DNA from: Glandiceps talaboti
Taxonomy: Eukaryota; Hemichordata; Enteropneusta; Spengelidae
Assembly (NCBI RefSeq): GCF_964340395.1
Contig: NC_135551.1
Coordinates: forward strand, 19,395,003 to 19,459,002
Length of the DNA stretch: 64,000 bases
Direction of reading: 5' to 3'
Shown: in pieces, positions 47,025 to 58,359 of the stretch
Layout: each line of letters starts with the position of its first letter
Numbering within the stretch: the first letter of the stretch is position 1
Program-made: the position numbers and the translations under genes
Notes under the pieces: model-generated
Told to the model about the DNA's origin: nothing
The model's input: only the letters and a program-made list of their open reading frames with translations
The model's database searches: none

Positions 47025-47403
47025 TTAAAGCTCTACTTGCTGTAACTGAAGTATTATTTTTCAATCAGACAATCAACAAAATATTCACTGAAAAAAATTG
47101 TTAAAATGTCACTAATTAGACATCATAATGTGAAGTATGGGTTACTGTATCTATAAGTGGTACAGTAATAGGTGGAAACTTTGATAGCTGGGTGCTGATT
47201 TTGGGGTATGGACCCAAAAATCACTTAGATTTGGATATATTGTACCATACTATGTATGTGTACAGCTACACAAATACATTTATTTACCCACAAGTGATTC
47301 AATACTGTTCAGGGTGTACAATATCACAACTAACTCATTATGTTTAAGTTTAACAAAACAAGTTGTAAAAAAAATGATTCAGTTGCAGCTAGTGCAGCTT
47401 TAA
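47025..47403 (+). mobile_element. MITE family D, copy 2
   Basis: The left end TTTAAAGCTCTACTTGCTGT then AACTGAA mirrors the right end TTCAGTTGCAGCTAGTGCAG then CTTTAA. Inside are TTTTTCAATCAGACAATC, TGTGTACAGCTACACAAATA and GTGATTCAATACTGTTCA. Confidence 0.8.
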
Positions 47404-47429
47404 CAAACCAACAGACAGGCAGACACACA

Positions 47430-47472
47430 GATGGACAGTCAGACAGACAGACAGACAGACAGACAGACACAC
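47430..47472. repeat. (CAGA)n microsatellite
   Basis: About nine CAGA tetramers right after the family D copy. Confidence 0.9.
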
Positions 47473-47569
47473 ATGAAGGTAATGAATCTTATTTGAATTA
47501 AACACTAATTTTGAACTGCTGCTACTTGGCAAGACTGATGACAAACTTTCAGACCAATATCAATGATGT

Positions 47570-47682
47570 GTTACCAAAACCATGGAAGTATAACCCCACT
47601 TCCATGCCAAAACAATGGAAGTATAACCCCACTTCCATGCCAAAACCATGGAAGTATAACCCCACTTCCATGCCAAAACCTA
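47570..47682. repeat. 33-bp tandem repeat, 3.3 copies
   Basis: The unit CATGGAAGTATAACCCCACT then TCCATGCCAAAAC is itself a hairpin (CATGGAAGT / ACTTCCATG). The open frame across it is an artefact of the 33-base period. Confidence 0.92.
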
Positions 47683-47689
47683 CCTAACC

Positions 47690-48380
47690 CTTTTCATGAT
47701 ATTGTAAACCTGGAAAGTTTCACCACAACTTATTTTCGCTTATTTCGCTGGGAAAACAAAAACCCAAAAATAAGTAGTGACTTGTACATGTACACAGTGT
47801 GTGTGCTAGGCTGGTAATTAGTTAAAAATAGTCTTTGAGAACTAGCTGAAGACTGAAAAATCGCAAAAATTTTCTAGCGGCAAAAATATCTAGGTTTATA
47901 ACATTTCTTTACCTTGTTTAGAAATTAAACACATTACTGGTAATACAGCACATCAAGACAATGGACATTAGAAACAGTAATTTTGATTGAAGACTTGTTT
48001 ACTATTTTTATCCTCTACAGTTCTGGTGTCCGTCCAGTGTGTCCATTTCAAATTCAGGAACTACAAGCAAATTTCATATATTTTGTGATAAACATCAAAA
48101 CCCATGCATCGAAGTAATGATCATTGTGTCTGTACAGGTGTAATTTTCATCCTCCTGGGCATTGCAAGAATACCATTTACACCACATGGGGTAACAACCT
48201 GACACAGTAAACAAGGTCACACACATACATATAACATCATGCCTGTCCTTTGACATGTGCCATGTTTTAGTGCTCATCATGAAATATTAATAAGGTATGA
48301 AAAATTAGCGTTAAAACTTACAATTGACGATTTAGCAGAATATCGTTTGGGGGGGGGGGGGGGCGACTGAAACTTACTAT
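47690..48380. other. Non-coding stretch
   Basis: A G homopolymer lies at 48350-48363. Nothing else was recognised. Confidence 0.35.
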
Positions 48381-48385
48381 AAATA

Positions 48386-48768
48386 TTGCTACAAGTCATT
48401 GTCTGGCATGACAGAAATCTTACATTGCTACATTTTATTGTCTGTCTGACTGTCTGACATGACAGAAGTCTACAACATCACAACATCGTTGGACAAGTGT
48501 AGGATCAATTTGATCCAACAGCTGCACTCTGTACCAGTGCGCAAGTTCAATTTTGTTTTTTGTCAGAATAAAGAGAACTTGAAGAAAAATGATCCTACAC
48601 ACCAATGGTCTAAGATAGAATGTGCTACACTTGTTGGGGGATATTTTGACCAACTCTTGTGAGATTTCTCATCCCATTGGGGTGTGGGATTCACTATCTC
48701 AAGCAAAGAAGATGTAGCACACAATGGTGGTAAGATTTTTGTAGAGCCAGACAATGAAATATAGCAGT
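48386..48768. mobile_element. About 380-bp element with inverted ends
   Basis: ATTGCTACAAGTCATTGTCT then GGCATGACAGAAATCTTA is mirrored by TAAGATTTTTGTAGAGCCAG then ACAATGAAATATAGCA. AGTGTAGGATC and GATCCTACAC are also mirrored inside. No known family. Confidence 0.6.
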
Positions 48769-48784
48769 AAGACTTTTCTCAAGG

Positions 48785-49015
48785 GAGGTAACATTCTGTT
48801 TTAGGTTAACTGGGGGAGTGGGAGGGAGATATTTACTCAATCAGTCATGATTAGCACCTCCCTGGAGAGTAATCTTAACTGGGGGAGGGGGGATTTTACT
48901 CGCATCAATCAGTCATGATTAGCACCTGCCTAGAGAGTAAGGTTAACTGGGAGAAGTGGGAATATCTACTTGCATCAATAAAGTCACGATTAGTACCTCC
49001 CAAGAGAATAATTAA
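48785..49015. repeat. About 68-bp tandem repeat, 3 copies
   Basis: TTAACTGGGGGAG, CAATCAGTCATGATTAGCAC and AGAGAGTAA recur at about 48806, 48875 and 48943. Confidence 0.85.
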
Positions 49016-49257
49016 GTTGAAAACTATAATCACCTCTATTTGTATATACTTTCACCTATTCTAAATGTGGCAACTCAGTGACGTAGTATCAAACATGTTG
49101 TTGTACATGTACATTATATGTTTCCACGCTGTGAAACCAAAAATAAATTATATCATCCTGGAGTGTTATCTGTATGAATTTAATGATGTACATGTGTTTA
49201 ATAATTATAGACGGCCATCCACAGACACCACCACACTTGTCACATTCTAGTGTTTTT

Positions 49258-49345
49258 TACCCTGAAGAAGGCAATTTGTGTATTGCCAAAACGTTGGTAC
49301 TTATTAATAAAGATCACCTGAAGATTGTAGTGACTGGTTGAGTAG
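49258..49345 (+). mobile_element. 3' tail of a Penelope-like retroelement
   Basis: CCTGAAGAAGGCAATTTGTG then TATTGCCAAAACGTTGG is the stem-bearing tail common at the 3' end of such elements, followed by AATAAAGATCACCTGAAGAT. GGCAA/TTGCC forms the stem. The usual GCCGAAACG reads GCCAAAACG, so a ribozyme core would be broken. No coding part remains upstream. Confidence 0.6.
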
Positions 49346-49448
49346 GTCCATCATTTTCACCTCATCGTTAATGTGTTAATTGGTGCTTTAAACTTGAGAA
49401 GCTGTCATTTTGTGAATCGTGCTACAGTGATGGCGAACTTTTGTGTGT

Positions 49449-49492
49449 ATGTCTGTGTGTCTGTGTCTGTGTGTCTGTGGGGGGGGGGGCTT
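49449..49492. repeat. GT-rich stretch ending in G homopolymer
   Basis: TGTGTCTGTG units followed by about ten G residues. Confidence 0.85.
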
Positions 49493-49499
49493 TGCCTAG

Positions 49500-50470
49500 T
49501 TATATTAAAGAACACTACAATAAAATAGGGTAATCTATAAGTAAAACAATTTTCATGATTAAATATTTTACCATGAGTTTAGGTATTATGTCAATCTATT
49601 TACAACAGTGTGTCTTGATTTTATTCTTTTCTGTAGCTATTTCATATTCATATTGATATTGATATTTTCATATTCCACATGATAGTTATTATTATAATAT
49701 TTTTGTAAAAATGGTTTGTTATTTTTCATCATCGTGCAGCATATGTGGGTTTTTTTTTTTTTGCAAACAATAACAGATGACTGCAGATAATTGAGTGGGT
49801 GTACTGTCCAAACAGTATGTTGTTCACAGATGGTTTCTGAAACAAAAAACTAGCGATGCATCATTAAAAGTAGTTATTAAAAGTTGTTCCAAACAAAACA
49901 CAGGTCACAGAGATGTTAGAGTCGTGAAATAATTGGTCTAAGGTTTCATCAACTAGCATAGAACCTGGAGTTTACTGTCAAGAACCTAGGGTTTAATACA
50001 ATGTAAAAAAGCAGGTATCTATAAACCAAGTCTCAATAACACACGAAGTGGCAAAACTGTCATACCACATACAGGGGTGACTAGCAATAAACAGAACAGC
50101 CACCCTCAGATTTCCCACAGTCTTGGACCAGCCCACAATGTGAGAAGACAATTAAGAAGTGTGTACATCACTAAGACATTATGCTTTCAAACTGGGATGT
50201 TTTCCATTGTTGGTATCGGATAACATACGTAACTAAAACATACTTAGATATGTTTGTGATTTGCTTGTGTTATATAAGACTTTTGACTGCACACATGCAG
50301 TACACATGGTATAGTGTTGATGTCACAAACATCATTATACTGCCACCTGCTAAACCACTATCATTCAAGTGAAAGTAGTTCGGACAAGCCTATCGGACGA
50401 TGATGATTCACTTTTTCCACGAACAGCAAAATGTGAAATGTGCAAAGAAAGCTCCTTTTTTTTCTCCTCT
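49500..50470. other. Non-coding stretch, nothing recognised
   Basis: A TTTTTTTTTTTT run near 49751. No supported exon. Confidence 0.35.
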
Positions 50471-50474
50471 TCCA

Positions 50475-50853
50475 AAAGTTGACTACACTACCTGTATTAA
50501 TTAACTGGCATAATACTTTTTCAATCAGACAATCTACAATATATTCACTGAAACTTTGTTAGTAATACACGCTGTATATGTCAATTACAGGTCTATGTAT
50601 ATACAAGTATAGTGTGTTATAAGTTCAGATTGTGTTCAGTGAACCAAAAAATCAAAGTGACATGATATATTACAATGTGTGTTTATACTGTGACACAAAA
50701 ATATGTTTACCAACATGTGATTCAATACTATTCATGGTATACATAATTATGCATGATATGTAAGTCACTATATATGTAACAAAAGTTTTAAAAAAAAAAA
50801 ATAAAAAAAAAATAAAAAAAATAGTTCCAGTTGCAACTAGTGCAGGCTTTTAA
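50475..50853 (+). mobile_element. MITE family D, copy 3
   Basis: TTTTTCAATCAGACAATCTA and ATATTCACTGAAAC match copy 2. The right end CCAGTTGCAACTAGTGCAGG then CTTTTAA is preserved. An A-rich expansion lies at 50790-50822. The left end is diverged. Confidence 0.7.
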
Positions 50854-50859
50854 TCATTT

Positions 50860-52170
50860 CTCACATTCTAGCCATGAGGACTCGACAATTGAGTGCATGT
50901 GTGTGTATCTTTTATACTCGGTTTATAAATTACAGCAGGGGGAAGGGGACACCCAACCCTCCCGGACTCAAGAACTTACAAAAATCAAATATCTGGTAAC
51001 ATTAAACCTACCTTTACTTTGATTTGGTCTTTGTGTTCTGCTACTACAGCCCAGTGATGGACTCTTTCTAAAAGTGACCATTATGAGAAACTATTTTTAT
51101 GGTGCTTTTTTTTTTTGAAGTGGCCAACTTGACGGCTATTTTTAACGTTCTTTTTTAAAGTGACCAACCTGAGAAACTCCTTTTATCAGGTAAAATATAA
51201 ATACTTCAAATCTAGTAACACATTGAGGTTCATTTTTGCCTTGAAGTGTAAAAGTCTCAATATAGCATTGGTAGTACCAGCCTAATCACACACTTGTGTA
51301 ATCTACCACACCAAACAACATATAGTTTTTTATAATACTTTGTGTCAATCTTACATAAAAACTCAGCCTAGATTACCAGTCGTACATTCTCTACAACCCT
51401 GATCAGTTATAGATCTTACTAGTAACATCAACCAAATTATGACGTACATGCTTGATTATTCATGGAAAGCTTAGTTTAATACCCCATGTTCAAGTAAAGT
51501 TAGCCTTAGAGTCTTGAGTCCTGTGGGAATTTTGACTACTGTGGGGAGATAAAAGTCAAAATCCACCACATAACTGGATTCTATAGGTTAAAGTAAAGTT
51601 GAATAGTTTCAAGTCAACGAGATTTCCACTACTAAATCAAGAATTATGTACTTTTGTGTATAGTTCTCAATTCTAACCCCCCATCCCCACCCCCACCCCC
51701 ACCCCCTCCTCCACATGAATGTTAAATTCATTTATTACTTTTTAATCATATTATTCGTTGTCCAATTGTTTCCTTTCACCAGACATTTTTTACACAAATT
51801 AATTTTCTTCTTTGTTTATTTGTAAAGATTACAGCATTGAGTAAAAAGTGATATTTGATCCCTGTGTTAATTTAGCCAGCCTGTTTACTAATAATGGTAT
51901 AGTACCACCTCAATAACATTAAACTTCTCTTCACAAAATACACTAAAATGAAAAAGCAACGTTGATGTGTGCACAAACATTGATTTATAGGGAGGAGAAT
52001 GATGTCTGATGATGTCATGTTTTTGGAAAAACTTACAAGGTAGTGTTTGACGCAGATCTGAGTGCAGACTGTTTGACGTCATAGGTCTTGACAATGGATT
52101 GATGGTTACCTAATGACATAGTAGTTGTCTTCAGGTACTCTTCAACTACACAAGTGAAAACATTAAACAA
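50860..52170. other. Non-coding stretch
   Basis: AGTGACCA...GAGAAACT...TTTTTAT repeats loosely three times at 51070-51185, and a C-rich patch lies at 51680-51710. No gene was seen. Confidence 0.35.
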
Positions 52171-52187
52171 ACATGTATTACGAAAAG

Positions 52188-52470
52188 TATTTCAAGACCT
52201 CTCAGGATAACAAGAGGTTTACAAATTTGCATATGGTAATTACGTTTATTTTTCTTGGCCCTGGGAAATGAGACAAACATTCCAGCCAATGACTATTTGT
52301 TTATCATGAATTCAACCATTTTCAATTCATAGATTCATAGATAAATTCAAGTTCTTTCCAGACCTCAGCTCACTTAGGATAACAAAAAATGACTCTAGCA
52401 GGGTCATGATTTAGGACCCTTGGAAATGTAGACAAAATTTCTGCCAATGATTACGTGTTGATCACCAATT
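52188..52470. repeat. Direct duplication of about 165 bp
   Basis: GACCTC...AGGATAACAA, GGCCCTGGGAAATGAGACAA / GGACCCTTGGAAATGTAGAC and GCCAATGA recur in order from about 52197 and 52362, moderately diverged. Confidence 0.65.
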
Positions 52471-52479
52471 CATAGTTTT

Positions 52480-53495
52480 TCTGATTTTTTTTCAAAGTTT
52501 ATGTGGGAATGCTTATAGTGATTGCAATACATTGGAACCTCATTCCAGTTCAATACCCCATAAAGTACAGCCTCGAGACTTGACACATTTGACAACACTG
52601 TTGGCCCAATTTTGTGTGATTTTACTGTGGTTTCAGATACTTTAACATTTGTGTTGTTAAACTTGTTTTCCTAAAATTGACTAAAAACATGCAATAAGGC
52701 AAATTGAAGTGAACTTTGTCATGACAGTATAATTTAGTGCACACAGCAACTATGACAACTGTGACAAGTACACATGCAGCTAATAGTAGGGCTAAATGTG
52801 GCGTCATTTTGATCACTTTTCAGTTTTTTAACCACCCTACAACAACCAAAGCAAACCTTTTGTATAAATCCTAGAGGACCTGACATTATAGACAGTGTGT
52901 GTTTTCACCTAGCGGAATCTCCAGTTCACTGTGTGCTATTTATGTCACTAATTTGCATAACAATAAAGTCACCCTTTCTGTTCATGCAGTTCAAGTACCT
53001 GTCTCTATATTCACAAGCGATTACCCTTTTGTCCATTTTAGCAATTTACTCCTTTTTTTTTGTTCAGTTAACCCTTAACCTTTCACAATTTTTGACAATG
53101 ACTGTTAAAGGGAGGTCTATGTATCGATGTACATGACATTTCTGATTTACAAGAACTAAGTTTGTGGTTATTGATTGTTTGCCCAAGACACTGAACATTT
53201 AGAATTTGGTGTATTTGACTTGTGGCATAAACCACAAAAACCACAAAATACAAACAATTCGATAAACCTATGCAAAATATTTCATGATACCTTCAGGCCT
53301 TGACTTTTTTCTGGTTTTATTTGGTAATTCTAAATTATAATCAATGTGAAAAGTTGGCCTAAGTTTGCAGGAAGAAATTTAAGTGTGAGGAAAACAACTT
53401 TTTGTGGCGTGACTGTTATATGCCACGTAGTGGGAATTCGGGTAGTCAATTAAACCAATGTTTACATTTCTAATTTGGATTCTTGTTTCCCAGAC
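52480..53495. other. Non-coding stretch, nothing recognised
   Basis: No exon or element identified. Confidence 0.35.
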
Positions 53496-53496
53496 G

Positions 53497-53560
<64 letters not shown>

Positions 53561-53650
53561 GTGTGTGTGTGCGTGTGTGTGTGTGCGTGTGTGTGTGTGC
53601 ATGTGTGTGTGTGCGTGCAGTGTGTGTGTGTCTGTCTGTCTGTGTTTGTC
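53497..53650. repeat. (GT)n microsatellite with variant tail
   Basis: About 29 pure GT units, then GTGTGC and GTCTGTCT variants. Open frames on both strands are artefacts. Confidence 0.97.
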
Positions 53651-53955
53651 TGTCGAGATCTGCATCTTACTGCCTGTCTGCCTGTCTATCTCCTGTCCGC
53701 AGTGTTGAAGCATGGTACAGTAGGCAGTGGAGAAACTTATAACTGCATGTAGTCGAAGGGACTTGGGAAGAATTAAGAAATGGGGAGGGGGAAATGGGGG
53801 TATATTGAGAGATTTAGAATGACCAGATGACTGAATCAAGTTTTTACAGTTTCAAGAATAGAAAAAGGATAATATTGGACTAAGGAAAATGGTTATAACA
53901 CGTACAACCAGTTAAACTTTATGTTGTGCTTGTTTCTTAATTGTTTTTTAACCAG

Positions 53956-54192
53956 TTTAGGACCAAGTAGCAATACATTCTCAATAACACCAACATTTCA
54001 CCTACATTGTACTACCAGGATGACAGACATTATGAAGTCAAAAAGACTTGCTATATGGTCTTGGTATCACCAAACTATCACGACACATCTGAGTCTGAGC
54101 TACAAGTCGACTCCTACAGTAAGCCAACTCTTCATGACTCATCAATTCTCAGAGGCACTGCTTGTCCCGCATACTATGCCCATTCTTGTTAA
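53956..54192 (+). CDS. Unrecognised possible terminal exon
   Basis: A pyrimidine-rich tract ending TTTTAACCAG precedes 53956, and AATAAA follows at about 54202. Two frames are open. One runs from 53971 to 54192 and includes the peptides YYQDDRHYEVKKTCYMVLVS and LRGTACPAYYAHSC. The other, from the acceptor to about 54205, ends SEALLVPHTMPILVKLSQ. I recognise neither. No partner exon was found upstream. It could be a remnant, the last exon of an unseen gene, or chance. Confidence 0.25.
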
Positions 54193-54209
54193 ATTGTCGC
54201 AATAAAACG

Positions 54210-55085
54210 TATGACGTCTACTGTTTTTCTCTTTTTCTATTCAAATTGTGAAGGTCACACTAACCTATATACTAGCTTCATTGACTATAAACAAGTTATT
54301 TTCATCTCTGTTAAGGAACCCGCATGCTAACGTTTGCTTAATTTACTGACTGACTGATGACTGAACTCTTGTACCTTTTGGCTATAAAATATTGCAGTGC
54401 CCTCCAGTGTCACTGGTAGTAAAAGTCATTGTAGGGTTGCCAAGGGTTTGGAAATTAATGATATAATAGTTTAACCCTAACCAGTAATGTATTGTTATGT
54501 CAACAACACAAATGGTATAAGATTGTTAGCCATTCTCCTTTTGTAGGTTTAGGATATGTTACAAAAGAATATAGTGTTGTTGCATTTTGAGTCAGCCATG
54601 CATATACATTATAAAATCAACTTGTCTTGAACAAACATATCTGCTCATCAAATGACACCTACACACCAAATTTCAGGTCAATTGACCATGTAATTTTAGA
54701 GGACTCTAGAAGTTGAAAGTAGAAAAGTTGTTGGACAGACGACAGACACCTATGGAGAATCAACCTAACCCATTAAAGTTCTGTACACCTTTTGCTGACA
54801 GCGGACCTAAAAAAGACTTTGGCCTGACGGTTAATCAGTGGTCAATACACCTATGTCCCTTGGGTATACCCTTGAGGTTGTAGATATTACACAGTATATC
54901 AGTGACAATGGTGTAGAAATTTCAAAAGAACTTGTCGTGAATTACATTTATTGATTCACATTTTGTGTTATACATTGTTGTTGTTAACATTGTTGCCGTT
55001 TCTGATGAACTCATTATATAGTCATACGTCATACATAATCAACCAATCAGCACGCAGCCCGCCGATAAGGCAGACGATCAAATCA
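54210..55085. other. Non-coding stretch
   Basis: ACACACCAAATTTCAGGTCA then GTTGGACAGACGACAGAC (54660-54750) looks like a dispersed repeat of the ACCAAATTT...GACGGAC type common in marine invertebrates. No gene was seen. Confidence 0.35.
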
Positions 55086-55090
55086 AAATT

Positions 55091-55228
55091 TCTTGTGTGA
55101 TGTAAGTTTCAGTTACAAGTTGGAGTGCGTGTGCATTCTTGTGTGATGTAAGTTTCAGTTACAAGTTGGAGTGCGAGTGCATTCTTGTGTGATGTAAGTT
55201 TCAGTTACAAGTTGGAGTGCGCGTGCAT
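55091..55228. repeat. 46-bp tandem repeat, 3 copies
   Basis: TCTTGTGTGATGTAAGTTTC then AGTTACAAGTTGGAGTGCG, starting at 55091, 55137 and 55183. Confidence 0.95.
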
Positions 55229-55439
55229 ATAAAGAATAGAGTTCCCAGTGTATACTACTACTTGCTTGTATTGTCATTTCTATTACTGCTGTTTTCCGAA
55301 CCCCTTTTCTATTGTGAGTCATCCACAGAACTCAGTTATGTGTTTTATTTGGCACAAACATGGCCACGTAATCATCTAGTATGGGTTATAAGTCACACCT
55401 GTAGGTAGTATAGTGACAAGTTTAAATCTAGAGTAAAAG

Positions 55440-55622
55440 CTTGGTTTTGAATTTCTCATGATTTATCGTGTATACAGCTACAAAAATATTGTCTACCTAT
55501 CCATGGGTGATGCAATACTGTTCACAGTATATACGATATCATTGCAAGTAAGTTATCGTACCTAAACAAAACTTTTTTCTTTTCTTTTTTAAACATTCCA
55601 GTTGCAGCTAGTGCAACTTTAA
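55440..55622 (+). mobile_element. MITE family D, 3' fragment
   Basis: GTATACAGCTACAAAAATAT, GTGATGCAATACTGTTCACA and the end CCAGTTGCAGCTAGTGCAAC then TTTAA match copies 2 and 3. The left half is not visible. Confidence 0.7.
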
Positions 55623-55879
55623 CGGAACTAGGTTAAAAAAGATATGCATGGGCAATCATAAGTACTAAGATGTAAAAGACTTGACATATGTGTAATATAA
55701 AACTAAAGTGTGTAGTTTTTTGGTTGCCTAGAGTTATGTAGAGAGGATGTCAGTATGGCTGTAACATTACTATACGCACCATGTAGTACAAGAATAGTCA
55801 TCAATCAACTACATATGTATTAGCTATTAAAGTGCATGGAAGTAGCAGCAGAGAAATGAGCTAATTCATGTACTTGATG

Positions 55880-57160
55880 ATGAAGGTCATGCACTGATAC
55901 AGTCACCCAAGGCTATAAGGCCATATACCCTGGTACCATTACCGTCACCTTAGACTATAAAGCCAGGTAGCCAAGTACACTGACCATAGTCACCCTGGTC
56001 TATAAGGCCATACACTCACCAATACACTCACCAATATTTACAGCCACCCTGAGCTATAACACCATACACTGACCAATACAACATCCTGGGCTATAAGACC
56101 ATACACTGACCAATGCAGTCACTCTGGGCTATAAAACCATACACTGACCAATACAGCCACCCTGGGCTATAAGACCATACACTGACCAATACAGCCACCC
56201 TGGGCCATAAGACCATACACTGACCAATACAGCCACCCTGAGCTATAACACCATACACTGACCAATACAGCCACCTGAGCTATATATAACACCATACACT
56301 GACCAATACAGCCACCCTGAGCTATAAACCATACACTGACCAATACAGCCACCCTGGGCTATAAGACCATACACTGACCAATACAGCCACCCTGGGCTAT
56401 AACACCATACACTGACCAATACAGCCACCCTGGGCTATAACACCATACACTGACCAATACAGCCACCTGAGCTATATATAACACCATACACTGACCAATA
56501 CAGCCACCCTGAGCTATAAACCATACACTGACCAATACAGCCACCCTGGGCTATAAGACCATACACTGACCAATACAGCCACCCTGGGCTATAAAACCAT
56601 ACACTGACCAATACAGCCACCCTGGGCTATAAGACCATACACTGACCAATACAGCCACCCTGGGCTATAAAACCATACACTGACCAATACAGCCACCCTG
56701 GGCTATAAGACCATACACTGACCAATACAGCCACCCTGGGCTATAAGACATACACTGACCAATACACAGTCACTCCAGGCTATAAGACCATACACTGACT
56801 AATAGTCACTCCAGGCTATACCCTCACCCCAGGTTATAAGACCCTACATTGACCAATACAGCCACCCTGGGTTATAAGACCATACACTGACCAATACAGC
56901 CACCCTGGGCTATAAGACCATACACTGAGCAATACAGTCACACCAGGCTATAAGACCATATCATACACTGACTAATAGTCACTCCAGGCTATACCCTCAC
57001 CCCAGGTTATAAGACCCTACATTGACCAATACAGCCACCCTGGGTTATAAGACCATACATTAACCAATACAGCCACCCTGGGCTATAAGACCATACACTG
57101 ACTAATAGTCACTCCAGGCTATACCCTCACCCCAGGTTATAAGACCCTACATTGACTGAC
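55880..57160. repeat. 38-bp minisatellite, about 1.3 kb, with 192-bp higher-order unit
   Basis: More than 30 copies of ACCATACACTGACCAATACA then GCCACCCTGGGCTATAAG. The block with GCCACCTGAGCTATATATAA recurs 192 bases apart (56270, 56462). A longer block with CTAATAGTCACTCCAGGC then CCTCACCCCAGGTTATAAGA occurs three times near the right end. Minus-strand frames here are repeat artefacts. Confidence 0.97.
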
Positions 57161-57164
57161 CACT

Positions 57165-57580
57165 TGAACACTAAAGAGTGTCGCTATAACCTTTTGTGAA
57201 TGGCCTTGGTTCTGTCCAGGCTATTACTCTCTCAAAAGCAAATAGTTTTGAGACAGTTGGGGTACCCATTAAGATGCCTTAGGGCACTTCAATTGATTTT
57301 CATTCATGGCGTTGTGTACTAGCTGACACAGATCCAAATGAACAACATCTGGTTCCAGTAACAAGACAATTGATCAACCATAAATGTTGGGTCTTTTCTC
57401 CAACTTCTATGGATCAATATACTAGTAGTTTGTATTATCCAATATGTACCTAAATACTTGGATATATGTTATATTCCAAGACAATGTAAAAACCAATGTC
57501 AAAGCTCTGAAGACACAAAATTTTATTTTTCATATACACTTCATGGAAGCACTTTTCATTCAAAACAATCGCCACACATT
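57165..57580. other. Non-coding stretch, nothing recognised
   Basis: No exon or element identified. Confidence 0.35.
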
Positions 57581-57586
57581 TTTTTT

Positions 57587-57949
57587 TTAATGTGACCAGA
57601 TGGATGAGAAATGGATATTTATTTTTGATTTTTTTAAATTTACAAGACAACCTTATTGTATTTTTGCGCTTGAAAAATAAATATTGTGGAACAACATATA
57701 TCAAGTCTGTGTTTGTAACTCAATAAATTTCAAAATACTAATTGTGAAAAAGGTTTATTGTATGTACAATAACAAACTTTTTACACATTTTTCAATGTTT
57801 TTCAATTTATTCTCAGTTACAAACACAGACTTGATATATGTTCTTTCACATTGTATTTCCAAGTAAAAAAACAACAAACAGTGAGCGTTGTTTTATCAAT
57901 AAAAATTCCCAAATAAATAGTCAATTTTCATCCATATGTCCACTTTAAA
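57587..57949. mobile_element. MITE family A, copy 2
   Basis: The ends are TTAATGTGACCAGATGGATG and the reverse complement of CATCCATATGTCCACTTTAA. The centre is TTTATTGTATGTACAATAAC. ATATATCAAGTCTGTGTTTG then TAACTCA is mirrored by TGAGTTACAAACACAGAC-type sequence at 57814-57838. Same layout as 13567-13884. Confidence 0.85.
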
Positions 57950-58102
57950 TCACATACAATGAAAATAATTTATTAACCATTCCCTTTGTGTTTTCTCCCA
58001 GCAAATATCACATCAAAGATTCTGTAAGAATTCTGATCACTATCATGTCATTAACATGAGCTATATAAATAAATAACACATTGCAAGGCCTTTGTTTTAT
58101 TT

Positions 58103-58339
58103 GCAATAGGGAACTTGCAAACCCACCATGTTGAATGTGATAATATATACTAATCAATTAGTATTGTAAACAATGTTGTTAAATTGTTTATAACCACGAA
58201 TAAATCAATTCATATTTAGCTTGACCAGTGTAGGAGGTTTATTTCATCGGTAGCTCCAGATAAGATATTACGATAACCACAGATAATCCCATAGTCCTTT
58301 GCATCTGAGCATGCTCAGTCTGAATTGCAAGTTCCCTAT
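58103..58339 (-). mobile_element. MITE family B, copy 2
   Basis: Ends GCAATAGGGAACTTGCAA and TTGCAAGTTCCCTAT. The interior CTTTGCATCTGAGCATGCTC is the reverse of the interior of the copy at 39896-40161. The right end abuts a G homopolymer of about 16 bases. Confidence 0.85.
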
Positions 58340-58359
58340 GGGGGGGGGGGGGGGGTCTG

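Noticed and set aside
48435-48754. Three frames on both strands
   Set aside because: Contained in an inverted-repeat element; no protein family recognised.
56167-56620. Four 61-codon minus-strand frames with GCIGQCMV repeats
   Set aside because: Part of the 38-bp minisatellite; identical frames recur at the 192-bp period.
55880-57160. Spaced repeats resembling a CRISPR array
   Set aside because: Spacers are not unique, units are contiguous 38-bp repeats, and the genome is eukaryotic.
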